Assembly: GCF_020360975.1 (NCBI RefSeq)
Contig: NW_025408671.1
Span: 3,968,001-4,032,000 of the forward strand
Origin: Hirsutella rhossiliensis
Lineage: Eukaryota; Ascomycota; Sordariomycetes; Hypocreales; Ophiocordycipitaceae
DNA length: 64,000 bases
Direction of reading: 5' to 3'
The position numbers and the translations under genes were made by a program. Positions 23,394 to 36,730 of the stretch are shown piece after piece (the stretch's first letter is position 1; the number at the start of each line of letters is the position of its first letter). The notes under the pieces are model-generated. The model did no database searches, was not told where the DNA came from, and saw nothing but the letters and a program-made list of their open reading frames with translations.

Positions 23394-26300
23394 ATGGGCT
23401 TCGGCAGGAAAAGACCAAGGGGGCGCCGCGCCCAAGAGCCCGATATCAGTCTCTTGGCTATGGCCTTCAACATGCCTACGCCTCAGGACCTGAAGCGCGA
23501 AGCAAGGCGTCGTGCGTCTCGAGATGACCCGAGTGCCAACCGCTCGAGAGAGGCCACGCCGCGTGCACCTAGCCGGCGTCACCACTACGCTGGCTCAAGT
23601 AGTCGCTCTGCCGCCTCTTGGGACGAAGCGAACACGAAACCTGTTAATGGGAAAGGAAGCAACACAGACACTTGGTACAATGAATCCACCAGCAGCGAGG
23701 AGGGGCTGTCTCGCCTCGACGAGAAAGGCCAAGGTCCGGGAGCAACCGAGTTTTGCGCACAAAGCCCATTTCCAGAATCCCCGGATCCAAGTCGACCTCG
23801 AGCCAAAGCAGAGCGGAATGACGCGTCACAGAAGCCAGCTGTCAAGAGCTCCAAAGCCGATTTCGCTACTCACATTGCTTCTCCCCAGAGTCCGGGCAAA
23901 CAGACTCCTCGTCGTCGTCTGCAAAAGAAGCTCCTGAAATCGTCCAACGCTTCGGCCTCGACCACATTTCCAGCAACTCCATCTGGCTCTGTGGCGTGTC
24001 CACCTGCCACAACTACTACTCCAGCTTGCGCGGCGTCTTCTGAGCCCACTTTGCAGGCATCTAACTCTGCAACACCTTTCCCTCACGTGTCTCAACACCG
24101 CGAATTTGCTTTCATGCCACGGTCGTGTTCTGTTCCCGTACCTCAGCGCCCAACGGCTTGCTTCATCGATCCATTTTCTTGTGCATCGCATGCTTGTCGA
24201 GCGTCGATTCCTCACAACAATCGCAACCCACATGCTGGTGCTTCTCGGGCGGACACTCAAGGCCCAACCAGGCACTTTTCTCTCGAGTTGCAGCGTATCC
24301 AGGGACATATCGACCAGGTCAATGCGAGACTGTCACAAACCCCAGGAGACGACGGTCTTCAGCATGAGCTGCAAAATCTTCAAAAGCAGCTGAACTCGAC
24401 ACTCAACACGGCAACTGCCCGGGCCGGGTTTGCAGAACCGGTTCGCTCATCAGAAAATGCGGCTCTAAGTAATAGCCCTCGAGAGAAGGAGAAAGAAATC
24501 AAGCCTCCAGAGATTCTCGTGGAGAAATGCAATGACGCGGGCAACATCTCAGCCAAAGTTTTCAACGGTGAACGAGCTGAAGTAGCCAGAGAAAACGCAG
24601 CAACACCTACCCGTCCACTTCGCCTGAGGGAGGAGAGTCCGGGGCGAGGCTTTCGGCATCACCTCTGCTCTGCCTGTGGTGACGTTCGATCGAGCAAATT
24701 CCATCAAAAGCACCCCCTCATCCCAGGTCAAAAGCCTCTCTTGAACTATTGCGGCCTGTGCAAAGAGGACAGAATCGAGCACGGAAGCATCATTGAGCGA
24801 CACCACTTCTGCTTTGGCTGCGGCATGGTCAGGTCCAAGGGATTTCAACGCAAGCATGCGGCTACAATCGAGAGCTCCTTGCTTCCAAACTACTGTAGAA
24901 AGTGCCAAAAGGAAGTTCGGGATACAGAAAGCATCGTCGATGTATCTGTCGTGAACTCGGTAAGTCTTTCTAGGCAGATGAACGCAGCAGCATATGAACT
25001 GACCACATCAGGATATTTTGCCTCATAGAAGCGGCGCCTCGGCGGCTATTCCGGAAGGAAATCATCCCACGGGCCTTGGAAGAGCAGACGACGAACATCC
25101 TGCTTCGAATGATCATCCTCGCAACGGCGTAAGAAGTGAAAAGACAAACTTGCGTCAGCGGCGAAGAGCAAGACGACCCTCGGATGTTGCTTCCACGGAG
25201 CATCTGCGCATCACGCCTATTTCGCACGATGTCAGCCCTGTGAGCGAAGGGCAAGCATCTTCCTTTTGCCCCAGCCGCCGACTGGGATCGGCTCAGCGTC
25301 GCGCCCAGCGGGGCTCGAGGGCAGAGGACGAGGATTTTATCAGTCCCATGAGCGCAGCGTCGGAAAAGACTGTTTACCAGAGGCCCTTTGTTGAAGATGC
25401 CGGAGCGACTATCTTGGCAGACGGCGTTGCTTCGGACAAAAAGCGCGCTTCCCCGGTGGGCAGTGAGGGGAGAGCCCCCTCGTCGTCCTCAGCGAGCTCT
25501 GGACAGAAGACGAGCTATAAAAGCTGTCTTAAAGGCGCTTCGGGCGTCTCCATACCTGATCCCTGCTCATCTCCTGTCCTCAGCTCTACTGAGGATGGTA
25601 GTCGAGCCTTGGGGGCCACCCCCGACGCCGGGTCTTCTGGCAGCAAGACGGTCAAGTTTCGATCGTTTGTCAGAGTCCGCCACTCACACACGCGGCATTC
25701 GAGCAACGCATCCTCCCAGGTCGAGTTTCGCGAGGCCAAGATCGGCCCGGGTGATGCCCCGACTTCTGTCCGTGTTGGACTCGGCAACTCTCCCCCCTTT
25801 CCCGAGAGAACCAGGTCTGAGTCGACGTTCCAGGAGCCAAACGAGACACGCCACGAACAGGGCCACGAGTTCAGTCCTGTGCCTCCTTATTCTTGCTTCG
25901 GCCAAGAGAACCCTGGGGAGCCTGCAGACTCGTCGACAAGATTCTCCAGAGGAGCCTTTGGCAGAGGATTTGGCTCTGCAAATCACAACCAGGGAAGCTC
26001 CGCGGTACACAATGGCGGACCAGGATGGGGCCCGTACACCCCTACCCATGACGAGCCCTCTTCATTCGACGAGGGCTTCCCTCGCGATTTCAGTGGCATG
26101 TTCAACAACTTTGCAAGCCGCGCCGGCAGCTATGAGGACTCGTCGTCGTTCCGCTCGTCTCGGGGCGCCTTCAGCGCAGATTTCAGATTCCCCATGGACA
26201 GCTTTGGAGCGGGTAGGCGCAACGAGGACGTGCCTGGATCCCCCCTATCCTCGACCCCGAACGCAGGCAACCCAGAAGTGGCTGGCTATTATCAGGAAGA

Positions 26301-26741
26301 GTACATTCCGCAGAAACACAGCTATTCAGAGCAGCCAGAGGGCAGCAAGAACGGCCCGTCGAGGTTTCGACACGGCACTTCAAGGGGGGCGAGTCACACT
26401 ATGCGTGAAAACGGGCCCTTTGGCGGCGGCCACGATGAAGAATCGTCGTCGTCGTCGAGCAACCCGTACTACAAACCGAGCTATTTCGCAAGCATTCAGG
26501 AACTCTTCAACCGCAGCAAGCAGTCTCGAGCAAGCGGCGAGCAGCCGCCGCCCGACAAACAGACGCCCGACCACGGCCGAGTCCCTGAGCCGATCGTCGA
26601 GGAGCCGGACTCGCCGCCCGCATCGCCCGTGCAGCAGCTGAGGCTGCTTGGTAAGAGCGACCTCGATGGCTGAAACCTCAACAGGGGACAAGTGATTTGC
26701 TTACAGCTCGCGGCGCGCAGGGTTTGATATCCAGCCGATGA
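23394..26741 (+). CDS. Large disordered protein with tandem zinc-ribbon modules
   Basis: Three exons: 23394-24959, 25012-26650 and 26707-26741, giving 1079 aa. The joins give NSDILPHR and LRLLARGAQGLISSR with phases preserved; the introns are 52 and 56 nt. The start at 23394 (MGFGRKRPRG) is favoured by its basic run; ATG 23460 is an alternative. Most of the protein is Ser/Pro/Arg-rich and disordered, with one predicted coiled coil (HFSLELQRIQGHIDQVNARL) before the centre. The only cysteine-rich part is two modules with identical spacing: C425-X2-C428-X24-C453-X2-C456 and C473-X2-C476-X24-C501-X2-C504. Both contain C-G-x-V-R-S and end NYC, so they arose by duplication. Zinc binding is inferred. 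They vaguely recall Stc1/LIM-like fingers, but I do not assign the family. Confidence 0.75.
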
Positions 26742-27755
26742 GCGGCCTGTCCACCGAGGAAGCGACCGTGTGTGGCCGCCCGAGAAGAGGAGACTCCATC
26801 CGGAGCTCGTCTTGGGTGTTGCCAAACGGGGGGCTGGCGGAAAGCTTTGCCGTGAACCGGCATTAAGCACACTCGCCTGGTCACTGCTGAAAGGGCGAGG
26901 GGCGGCTATTCGGAAAATACAGAGAGATGATAAAGCGACATGCACTATCCGGGAGGGAAAACTCACGACTCGACGGCTGAAGATGGCACAGAGCAAAAGG
27001 AACCTCGGACACGACGGCGAGGAGAAAGGCGTCTTCTCCTCATGACCGTGGAACCAAACCCCTACATGCAGAAAACTACTGTCCTACTACATACAGGTTC
27101 TGGAGTGCAAGAGAGAGAGGAGAACGAAGTAATTGACAATGGTTTTTGCAGTTGAGCTAGAGTAGGGGGGAGGGTAGGGGGGGGACATGGCGTGGCGGAA
27201 CATAGGTCGCTGCAGAGGGAGCACGGGGACGCTTGGGCTCGCCTTTGGCATGTATCCCTTTCGGCCCAATACAGAAGCACGACTCGGCTCTTTCGTTGCA
27301 CGACTAGCTTTAGCGGTAGGATGCAAAGGCGCGCGTAAACGGCTCCCACGGGCACGGCTCAGGTCTAGTTCCACAGTGACGACAGCGGGTGCTCTTGGTC
27401 AACTCTCCCGGCTCTCATCCATGTAGCAAAGGATGAATCCTCAACGCTGCCTGGGTTCTTCACCTGTACACGACGTTCGCTCGTTTCTTTTTTAAGCCTT
27501 CTCTTCACACCAGACGTGGACGGGACAGCATCGCCGCCTTCTCCAGCTCCCGCTCTACGGCCGTGCGGGAAGGGTCGCTAGTTGTCCATCTACAGTCCCA
27601 GTCCTCCACCCCCTGTGTCCCCCTGTTCCCCGTCCTAGAGATTGTCTTGAGCTCAGAAAACCGTATTCCCATACCAAATCTGTGTCGAGGGCGCCCTTCA
27701 TTCGCCAAGCTCCCTCGCCCATCTTTCCTCGTCAGTCCGAGTGCTCACGAGCATT
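26742..27755. other. Convergent 3' region, no gene seen
   Basis: A 1-kb gap between the 3' ends of the zinc-ribbon gene (+) and RAD53 (-). Frames on both strands are short and mixed. A G-rich run lies at 27163-27186. Confidence 0.55.
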
Positions 27756-30700
27756 TCATCGACTCAGCCGCGCAGCCAGCACGTTGCCCTGCAGCCTGCT
27801 CGCCTGCGCCATGGGAGGCAGATAGCCGGGCGATGCCCTCCGCGAGCCGGGTCGTTGCCCCGCGGCGAGATACTCGACGGCCTCCAGCCTCCTCTTCTCG
27901 AACGCGTAGCTGCGCTCTCGTTCCCTCTGCACCTGCCGGAGCCGCGCCTGATGCTCAGCCTCGGCCTCGCGTAGCCGCCGCCGCCTCTCTGCCGCCTCCC
28001 GCATGCGTTTCTCCGTCTTATGGCACGCGGCATCGAGCTTCTGGGCGATAGCGGGGCTCGCCAGCTCCAGCTGCGGCCGGTGCTCTGCGCGTGGCTTTGA
28101 GGACCCTCCCCAAAAGCAGCGGAATATCAGCTTGGTCTGGTTCGTGGGGTCCTGGCCTCCCCATATCATCAAGGAGTCACCGTCGTTGATCCTGGTCCAG
28201 TAGTGAGACGGTGCGTTTGGATGCTTTGCGTCCGACGAGGCCAAGGTATAGCCATTGATTCGGATCCCGAGCGTAGCCTTTGTTGAAATCCAAAAATGAT
28301 ACGTTTCGTCGTCAGCCGAAGAGGTTGTTTGCCAAGGATGCTTCATCTTGGAAGGGTCCTTGGACGGGTCGTAACCCTCCTTCCAGAGCATAATCTTGAA
28401 AGCACACTTGGGCACTCTTGGTTCCAGCCGCTCTTTGAAGACCTCTGTGTTTTCGGGGCCCCTGCCAAAGGAAGCCAGTGAGTCAGTGATGGGGAAGGAG
28501 ATGCCTTGAATGCATGATTCGGGAAGTGACTCAACCACAGCGATGGCTCGACTCGACGTGGGGTCCACCTGTACCGGCACCACAATCTGCGTATCCGGGA
28601 GCTGTGTCTGTGGGCCAGACCTAGCTGCGACGGGAGCGGCCGTTGAGGGGATGTCCAGTGTGTCGTCGGCGGCGTTGCGGTCCCCCGGTCTCAGTCCCGG
28701 GGCCCCGGGAAGCGCCGTCGCCCCGTTCTGGTTGGACGGCCCGAGGCTGGGCGGAAAGTACTTCATCGCCAGATCCCAAAGCGGTGATTTGTCGGGGCCT
28801 AACTCTTCCCCCCTATCCCGCGCTGCTTGCGAGAACGCGTCGTACTGAAGCTGGGTCATTTCGGGATATTGCAGATGCCACGTCGTGCGATCTTGCTCCC
28901 AAAACGTAATCTTGTTCACGGGGCCGTCGATTTGTCGGCCGGAGCCGAGTCTCTTGATCTGGGGGATGCGGGCCAGCAGTTTGAATTCGCGGACAACGTC
29001 CTCGGTAACGTCATCGTCCCCGTCCGACTTGAGTCTCTTGAGGGTGGGTTTACCGGGCGGAGTATTCTCATCAAACTCGTCGCTGACCTCGTGCGATGAG
29101 GGTTTGCGCTTGCTTGAATTCGGATCCATGGACGACTGCGACAGGGAGTTGAACGAGATCGCGGGACTTTCAGTCTTGGATTCTTTGCCGCCCAGGCTTT
29201 GTGATGCAACATCTTCCACCAGACTCTGCAACTGATCCGTAGACTGGTTTGGATAGATGGACGTCTGGTTGTAGACGTAGGCTTGGCCATTCTTACCTCC
29301 GATGGTGGTGGAATCTTCGGAATCGTACTCTTGGTTCTGATGTGAATCTAGGATTTCGGTTTCACCCATGCTCATCTCGGCGGGGATTCTGAGAAGGTCG
29401 GCTGGAAGGGCTCCCGAGCTGCCTACTGCCGAGACACCAACCTCTCCGAATAGCCGAGGTGGCGGCGGACGCTGTGTGACGAAGTCGTTTTCCTTCTCGG
29501 ACTCGTCGCCTTCGGAGTCGCTTATGCGGTCGTCATCGTATGCCGCGGGATGAAACTGGGACGGCTCAATCTCAACGTCCTCGTCGTCCGTAATGACGTC
29601 GTACGACTGAGATGCCTCAATGACGGAGCCTGGCCCCCCCAACCAGGCATGGCTCTCGAGCTCCGGAATGGTTGCGCGATTCTCGGGGCGTCGTTGCAGC
29701 AGGCGGTGCAAAAAGTCAATGCCTTGCTCGGCCACTTGATACCTTTCGAGGGGCGAGATGTTGAGCATCGTTGTCATGATTTTATGCAGCAGTTCCGAGT
29801 GACTGATGCCCGACTTGACAGGGTACGGCGGCGAGCCCGTCAGAGTAAAAAACAAGACACCACCGAGCGACCAGATGTCCACTGCGTGGCTGTACCGTTG
29901 ACCAGGCACGCGGCGCATCTTCTTGCCGCGACTCCGGACCCCGTTGTCGTCGTACTCGGCGTACTCGGTGTACACCTCGGGCGCGCAGTACAGCAGAGTG
30001 CCACAAAAGGTCCTGAGAAAGGTCTGCTCGGTGTCGACCATCTTGGACAGACCGAAGTCCGTCAGCTTGACATCGAGGGGGTCGAGTGTGTTGATGAGGA
30101 TGTTGTCGGGCTTAACGTCGCGGTGGGTGATGTTGTTGGCGTGAAGGTAGCCCAGGGCACTCAGCAGTTGCCGGGCCATGGTCTGGGCCATGTCTTCTGG
30201 GAAGGCCCCGTCGTCCGAGACGAGCTTTCCCAAGTCGCCACCCGGGACAAACTCCATTATGATGATGAGCAATCGATCCTCCCAGTCTATGTTTTCCATG
30301 TAGCGCACAATATTTGGCTGGTCACGCGTCAGTGAGATGAGGGGCCGGAGGAGGCCAGGGCCGGGCTCACATGTTGGACCCTTCGCATGATCTTCATCTC
30401 GTTTTCCACTTTTTGATCCAGCACGCCATTCTTCATGAACCGACGCTTCTCAATCTCCTTTGCGGCATACGGCTTTCCGTCGTACTTGGACGTGACTCTG
30501 TACACGACGGCGAAAGCGCCCTGGCCCACTTTCTTTATCCGGTTGTAGGTGCCGGAGCCGGTCCATTCTCTGCGCATGACGGCCTGCTTGTCCTTGCGCT
30601 TGGAGGGCGAAGGAAGCGAGCCTTGGGCAGTGGTAGGTTCGGGGCCCGCCTTCCGCACCACCGGATCGCCAGGCGTCTTGAACAGGTCAACGTGGCCGCC

Positions 30701-31448
30701 GGTGCGAGGGGCCGTCTTGAGGCCATGCCTCGCGAAGTACTCTTCCACCTTTGCAATGTAGGCCCGGTCGTAGTCATCGTCGCGGCGAGGGATTCGGACG
30801 AGGAAGGTCAGGTCGCGGTTCAAGTCGTGGAGGAGTACTCTGATGATGCAGCCGGAGCTTAGCACCCATCTGGTGACGGGGTTGGCGCCGTTCTTTGGCT
30901 TGCTGGACAGGAGCCTTGTGTCGACAAAGGTGCCATTGGTCGACTGATCCTCGATCATGACGTTGCCGTACTCGTTGACGTAGATGCGGAAGTGGACATT
31001 GCTGACCCTCTTGAGGGGGTCGTTGACAAAGACGATGTCGCATCGAGCAGCGTTCCTGCCAAAGGCAAAGCCGGCGGCAGGGTTCTTGACATGGGCGGAC
31101 AAGCGCAGCTTGATGGAATAGTCGCCGTGGCTCGTGGGGTTCGACTCGAAGCGGCTGGCATGGTCCTCGAGCTCGTAATCGGGCTCGACACCATCGGCCT
31201 CGTCCTTGCCGATGATGTGCGGCGAGCCCTCTTGGGCTAGTCTTTGGATTTCCTGCCGGGTGGGGTCGGAACGGGGGTAGAGTACGCAGATGATGTCAGA
31301 GACGTCATCGTCAGAGAAGCCCGAGTTCTGCTTGCCCACTCGGCGCGGGTCGAGGACGTTCTGGGTTGCTTCGGCAGAGCATGTCAGGTTGGAGGAGGTC
31401 GTGGAATGAGGGAGCGCGCGTACCTTGGGTGGGCTCGTCGCCGTCCAT
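27756..31448 (-). CDS. RAD53: DNA-damage checkpoint kinase with two FHA domains (CHK2/RAD53 type)
   Basis: Three exons: 31424-31448 (25 nt, MDGDEPTQ), 30371-31368 and 27756-30317, giving 1194 aa. The tiny first exon is supported by a GTACGC donor, a CCTGAC branch site and the product reading MDGDEPTQATQNVLDPRR. The TQ near the start is a likely PIKK phosphosite. FHA1 lies at about residues 108-170 (FGRN, SNVHFRIY, STNGTFVD). The kinase has its Gly loop at VGQGAF (about 290), Lys in AAKEI (312), HRD 406-408 and DFG 428-430. Further on is a second FHA-like domain (FGRGPENTEVF, INGYTL, WTRINDGDSLMIWG), then an Arg/Glu-rich helix. It relays ATR/ATM signals to arrest the cycle and stabilise replication forks. 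Whether it is RAD53 or another CHK2 paralogue needs a tree. Confidence 0.92.
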
Positions 31449-32824
31449 TGGGAGCGGCCCGACAAGGCAGCGGCCAGAAAGGATCCAGGCTGTCGCGCGG
31501 GGGGCTGCCAAGATGAGGCAGACGAGGCAGACGAGGCGTCAGTATACCAAGGTTGCTCGTCGTCAGGTGGGGGATCAGTCAGGGCGGGCTTGGGGGGGCG
31601 GTCGTGGGCGAGGTCGCGGTCGAAAGGGCGCGTGGTCGCGTGGCCTGGGCGGGGCAGTAAATAGGTGATGCTGAATAAAAAATGTGTCTGCCTCATCAGC
31701 GGCTCGCGGAGGGTGAAGTGGAGAGAAGTCAACAAGGTCAAGGACGAGAAAAAGAAAGGAAAGGAGAGGGAAAGGGACGGATCGCAGTACCGTACTGAAG
31801 ATGAAGAGAAGAGAGAAGGCATGTCGTCAAGGTACAGAGGTACCCACTCGCAAGCATGTACCGGCCACATAGTCCCGGCTATGCGCGGGTACATGGTCAT
31901 GGGACGAGAGGCGAGGCGAACTGCAGGCGCCTTGGATAAATACAGGCCGCAAAGTAGGTACTTGTCTACAGGGCTGGGGGGCACTGGCGGCCAAGTGCCG
32001 TCTGCAGCTGGAAACTTACACGACGGGCAACTCCGCTGCCCTGTGCCTGAATGACACCGGGTATGCACACGTGCATCTTGTGACACATGGACAGCTGAAG
32101 CACGAGACCCACGGGAAGTGTCTGCTCTACAGAAATGAGGTCAACACGACACACGCCACACCCCGAGGGGCCCCGGCTGGGGGGAAATGGAAGCCAGGGG
32201 AGCCCCGCCCGCCCCGGGCCACCGGCTCCGGCCCTACTACCCGCGCCGTTTCAGGGGTCTGGGGGATGCAAGTACAGTAGGTAATTACGGCGTATGTAAA
32301 CTCGTCAATACATCATTAATTACCACGTCGTCCAAAGAGGCAGCTACTCCGCCAACGACGCAAACAAGGCCAAAGATAACACAGTGCAGCATCTCTCCAC
32401 CTCTTCACTCCACCACGGCTGCGTCTGTGCAAGCCTTCCCACCGGGTATTTCCCACCGGGTACAGAAACCTGTCACGGCCGTGTATTCCATGACATTCCA
32501 CAGTCGTGTATGTAGTCTTCAGTTTTTAAAAACATTGTTTTCCGCATCCAAATATGTATGAGCGCCTTTGATGTCGTCGGCTTTCCTGCCTAATCCAGAC
32601 AACACCAGATGCGATAACAAAACAAAAGGTATCTTTCATATACCAGAAACGATTCTTGCCCTTGACACTGTCGTCTTTCCCTCGTAAAACGCCCAGACGT
32701 ACGAACATAATCAATCCAATGCCTCCTCCTATGCGTTAGTGTGCTCACCATATGCTGCCATCTCCCTCCCCGCCAACAAGGCAGTCAGACGCAACTCCCT
32801 TTGACACATTCTCAGCTCCGTCTT
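31449..32824. other. Intergenic between RAD53 start and CAF120 end
   Basis: 1.4 kb. The open frame that runs upstream of RAD53 on the minus strand to 32086 is not credited as coding because the splice-supported start is at 31448. A purine-rich plus-strand run (31735-31820) corresponds to a pyrimidine-rich leader on the RAD53 strand. Confidence 0.55.
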
Positions 32825-35800
32825 CTAGAAAGCTTGCCCTTGATACTGAGGTTGCAGGTTCCGCGCATTCTGCACAGGCCCTGGGCCAGGTCCGTATCGT
32901 CCATCAGATGGTGAATGTGCCCCGTTCCGTAGCGGGCGCGAGAAGCTACCAGCCCCTGCTCCCATCGGATTCGTGGGACCTCCGTGTTGTGGGGGTGGCG
33001 GCCCATCTGCCCTGCCTCCAGCGTAGTAAAGGGGCTGCGGGCTGGGAGATCTCGATCCCATATTTCCGGGTGATCCCGCCGTGAGATTTCCTCCGTACGT
33101 GTACTGTGGTGAAGTCACCGGCGCCGTGCGTTGCTGCATCAACTATTCAGGTGTCAGCCGTTGAGTTTCTGCGCCTGAATGTGCTCCGCCACGGTTCATT
33201 GTGCTTGATCCTCGAGATCCTATCTTGCAAGTAGTGGCACCGGTCCAGGGGACTGACGCCCAGCATGATCGCTTGCTTGTTCTGGATGCTTCGACCTCTG
33301 CGCTTGATCAGGGACAACGGGACCGGCAGGGGCCGGGACCAACTTCCGAGGCACCCGGACGGTGCGATTGTCAACAGCAGGGCCAGAATTTACCTCGGGA
33401 ACGTCAAACTCGGGGTTGCGTCGTGCCGGTGCCTCACCGGGACCCATGGGCCTCAGGGGCCCTGCTCGTTGGCGATCGGAGGACCCGCGTCCGTCATGCG
33501 AATGGTCGGGGCCCATGCCGGAATAACTACCGTTGTGGTAGTTGTCCGGGCCGCCATATCCGGGACCTTGCTGGTGCGGCGGCGGGGGCTGTCGTCTATC
33601 GGGGGGAGGACCGCCACGGTGGGCGTCGGAAGCGTAATGATCAATGATGTCGTTGGGCGTGATGCTCTGGTGCGTCTTGGGCGGCAGCGGCTTTCGTGAC
33701 GGATGAAAGTTTGGGGGAGGGCCGCCCCGGCCCTGAGGGCCCGGATAAGGTCTAGGGCCAGGACCAGGCCCATAATTGCCGTGGTGCTCGTGATAGGGCG
33801 GGCCGTGGCCGGGTGGGGGGCGCTGGTTGGGTCGCCCACGTCCTTGTGGAGGAGGCGGGCCTCCAGGTCCGCCAGGCGGAGGGCGATGTTGGTCTGGCCG
33901 AAAGTTTGGGTGGTGCGGATTAGGGGACCGAGGTGGTCCCGGGGGATGAGGTGGGCGGCGTCCGTCAGCCGTGTGTGGGCGTGGTGCGTAGTTGGGATCG
34001 TTCATCATGTTGGGATGGCCGTGGGGAGGATAGGCCATGGGCGACCTGGACCGTTGGTTGGGGATGCCGTGAGGTGGCGGGGGCAGTCTGCCAGACGGTC
34101 GGTCTTGGCTGGTCGGGCTCAGAGCTTCGCGTGAACCGTACTGGTTAGCAGACGTTCCTCGAGGGTCGGCGTGTAGATATACCGATGGGCCAGCTGACAC
34201 ACCATCCTCGGCATGTCTTGTCGGAGGCATGTCGTCGGCGTTGGAGATACCCCCAGCCTTGGCCATCTGATCTAGCGTTGTGCTGGACAGACGGCTGTTG
34301 GCACGTCGGAGCTCGGGGGAGTGATATGCCTTGCTGGTGGGGCGCGCCTGTGGTCCGTGATTAAAGGCCGGCGGGCGCGAGACGGGCTCCGGGGTCTGCA
34401 TGTTACGCATGCCCTCGAGATCCCGCATTTCCGGCGGGGGAGAGTTACCGAGTTCTTCATCTGAGCTTCCTGGTTCTCCAGACGGCTGCCGGTCCCGGGG
34501 GGTACCGTAGACGTTCGGAGAGAAGTTGCTGCCGCCCAGCTCAGGATCTGACGCGTTGTGCAGGGGGTGAGGTTGGGCTGTTCCCGGCATAGGCGGGTGC
34601 ATGCGGCGATCAGGAAGCGCCGTATCTGTCCGGGACCCTCCTCCATTCAAGGAGAAGGATCGCGAGGACCGTACAGACACTTGGTTGTTGTTGAAGCCGA
34701 CCCTGGGCTTGACGCCGTTGGCTCCGGCACCTCCACCGCTGAGTCTCGCACTGGATCTGCTCGCGCTTCGAGAGTGGGACCTGGTGCCATCTTCGATGGC
34801 GTTCATCCTCGTGCCAGTGGCGTCCTTGAGCCGCTTCCTCCACTCCTTCTCGGTCCAGGCCGCGCTGCCATCATCGAGAATAAGCGTCGAGACGTCAAGG
34901 GGTTCCAAGTAGCCATAGCGCTTGTGTTTGGGCAATGCAAACATGAGGGATCTGGGGTCAAGCACGCTTGCGACGAGCCTGCCGGGACGGCCATAAAGGC
35001 AAAAGGTGTCCCACGTCGGGAAGAGGAAGCGCAGCAGCATCTCGAATCCGCTGACGGCAGGATGAGTCTCGGGCATGATGAAGATGAAGCCCTCGGTGGA
35101 GGAGGGAGGATCCGAGTGGACGGTGACGTGGCCCTCAACCTTGAGAAGCGTCGAGGCGTCGACCAAGGACTTGGCCTGTGGGTAGATGGCGTAGGCCGAG
35201 TAGGCGTCGGTGATGGTGGCAATGGGTTGAGCCTTCTTTTGTTTCTTGCCGTCTTTCCTTGTGTCGTAAAACCTAATGTCGCCCTTGAGAGCGGGAACGG
35301 CGGAGCGGTCGTAGGGCGACCTCTTCTTCATCTCCTTTTGAAGCTTTGCGTACTCCTTCTCATCCGGAGGAGTAATGACACACCAGCATCGCCTCCACGG
35401 GACGCCGGCGCCGAAGCGGACTCGTACCCACTCCTCCGTCTTGAAACGCGACCGTTCCATGATGACATTGATGTTGTTCAAAGTCTTGCCCTTGCCGGCG
35501 ACGAGGGCGCCAGTGTAGGCCTCCTGGAGGGTGGAATGCTCGTACATGGCGAGGCGAATGCCGGCCGTCCACTGGATAAGGGAGTGATGTGAGTTGAAGT
35601 GGAGCAGGTATCGGTTCCGACCGGCCGTGGAGATGCTGAGGATATTCTGTAGAGGCTGCTCGTCGCTGGAGCGCGTCGGCAGAGAATCAATCTGCGAGAG
35701 TGTCAGCATGGCGACGCCGTCTGACGCGTGGGGACCACCCACCATTTTGATTGACGCGTCGGTGAGGTTGATAAACTTGGGAAGGACTTCGCCGTCCTCG

Positions 35801-36338
35801 CCGGCGGCGTCCAGCTCGGCTGCATCCCATAGTGACAAGACGGTGCCGACGAGCTGCGCAAAGCACTCGGTCCACGTCCTGTCAGGATTGGGCTTGCCCT
35901 CTGCATGAATGTCAGTCAGGGAAACATGAGAGACGTCGAGAAGGCGGGTAGGGGCCAAGACGTACGGGAGTTTTGGTCATCGAGCTTGAGAAAGTAGCCC
36001 TCCTGGTAGAGCTTGTTGGAGTGGCTATTGAGAAAGGTGAAGATGGGCTGCAGCTCGGGTATCGTGTCCTCGTTGATATCCATGAGGGGCGGCTGGTAGG
36101 TCTGGACCATGGACATGGGACGCGAGGTGCTGCGCGGGCGCTGGCTGGGGCTGTTGTTGCGAGGGGAGCCGTTTACGGGCGTGCCATAATCCGGGTGCGA
36201 GGGGGGCGTGACGGGACGGCGCACAGAGTCGAGGTGCTGCTGGGTAAGGAAGGACTCGGGCGTGTGTTTGCCGGATTGCTCGTTGGGGGGCGACGACGAG
36301 GGCGACGGCGACCTGGTACCAGTGGAAAACTGGGACAT
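32825..36338 (-). CDS. CAF120: PH-domain protein of the CCR4-NOT associated CAF120/SKG3 family
   Basis: Three exons: 35966-36338, 33241-35900 and 32825-33142, giving about 1116 aa. Exon 1 encodes a Ser/Pro-rich N-terminus and the start of a PH domain; the join restores LYQEGYFLKLDDQNSQGKPN. The PH domain runs through WTECFAQLVGTVLSLWDAAE and LPKFINLTDASIKMV. A second globular region (about residues 230-430) follows, and then a long Pro/Gly/His-rich disordered tail ending NLQPQYQGQAF. Yeast CAF120 associates with the CCR4-NOT mRNA deadenylase, and SKG3 with the bud neck. The last splice is uncertain: the acceptor at 33143 has a good GCTGAC branch site, but the donor GTGCCA is weak. It was chosen because it preserves phase between two convincing coding blocks. 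Confidence 0.85.
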
Positions 36339-36730
36339 AAACGAGAGGACTAGAAGGCGGCGGTTGCGCAAATTAGTAGCAGTCAGCATTGGCAGGAAAG
36401 AGGGGGCATAAGTGGCTCGGCTCATCCAGGGCGCGCGCGTGCAGGCAACCAAAGGTACAAGCGACTAATAACAATAATAAAGCATAAGACGTCTCCATCC
36501 GCGATGGACGAGTACCTCGAGGGTTCTGGGGCCGGCGGCAGGGGTCGTGGCTCGTCGGCGACGCTGGAATGAACATATGGAGCACCAACCTCGATTGCGA
36601 CCCATACTTGCGGCTCGCTATTGCTGCGCTGCCACACTTGCTGGAGACCGACTCACGACACTGTCTTGTATGCGCTAGCGGGGGTCCTGCCTGGTTCGGC
36701 GACGAGAGCGGGCGGGACGGGGGCGCACGC

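Noticed and set aside
31449..32086. N-terminal extension of the RAD53 frame
   Set aside because: It lacks conserved sequence; a 25-nt first exon with strong splice signals gives the expected MDGDEPTQATQNV start.
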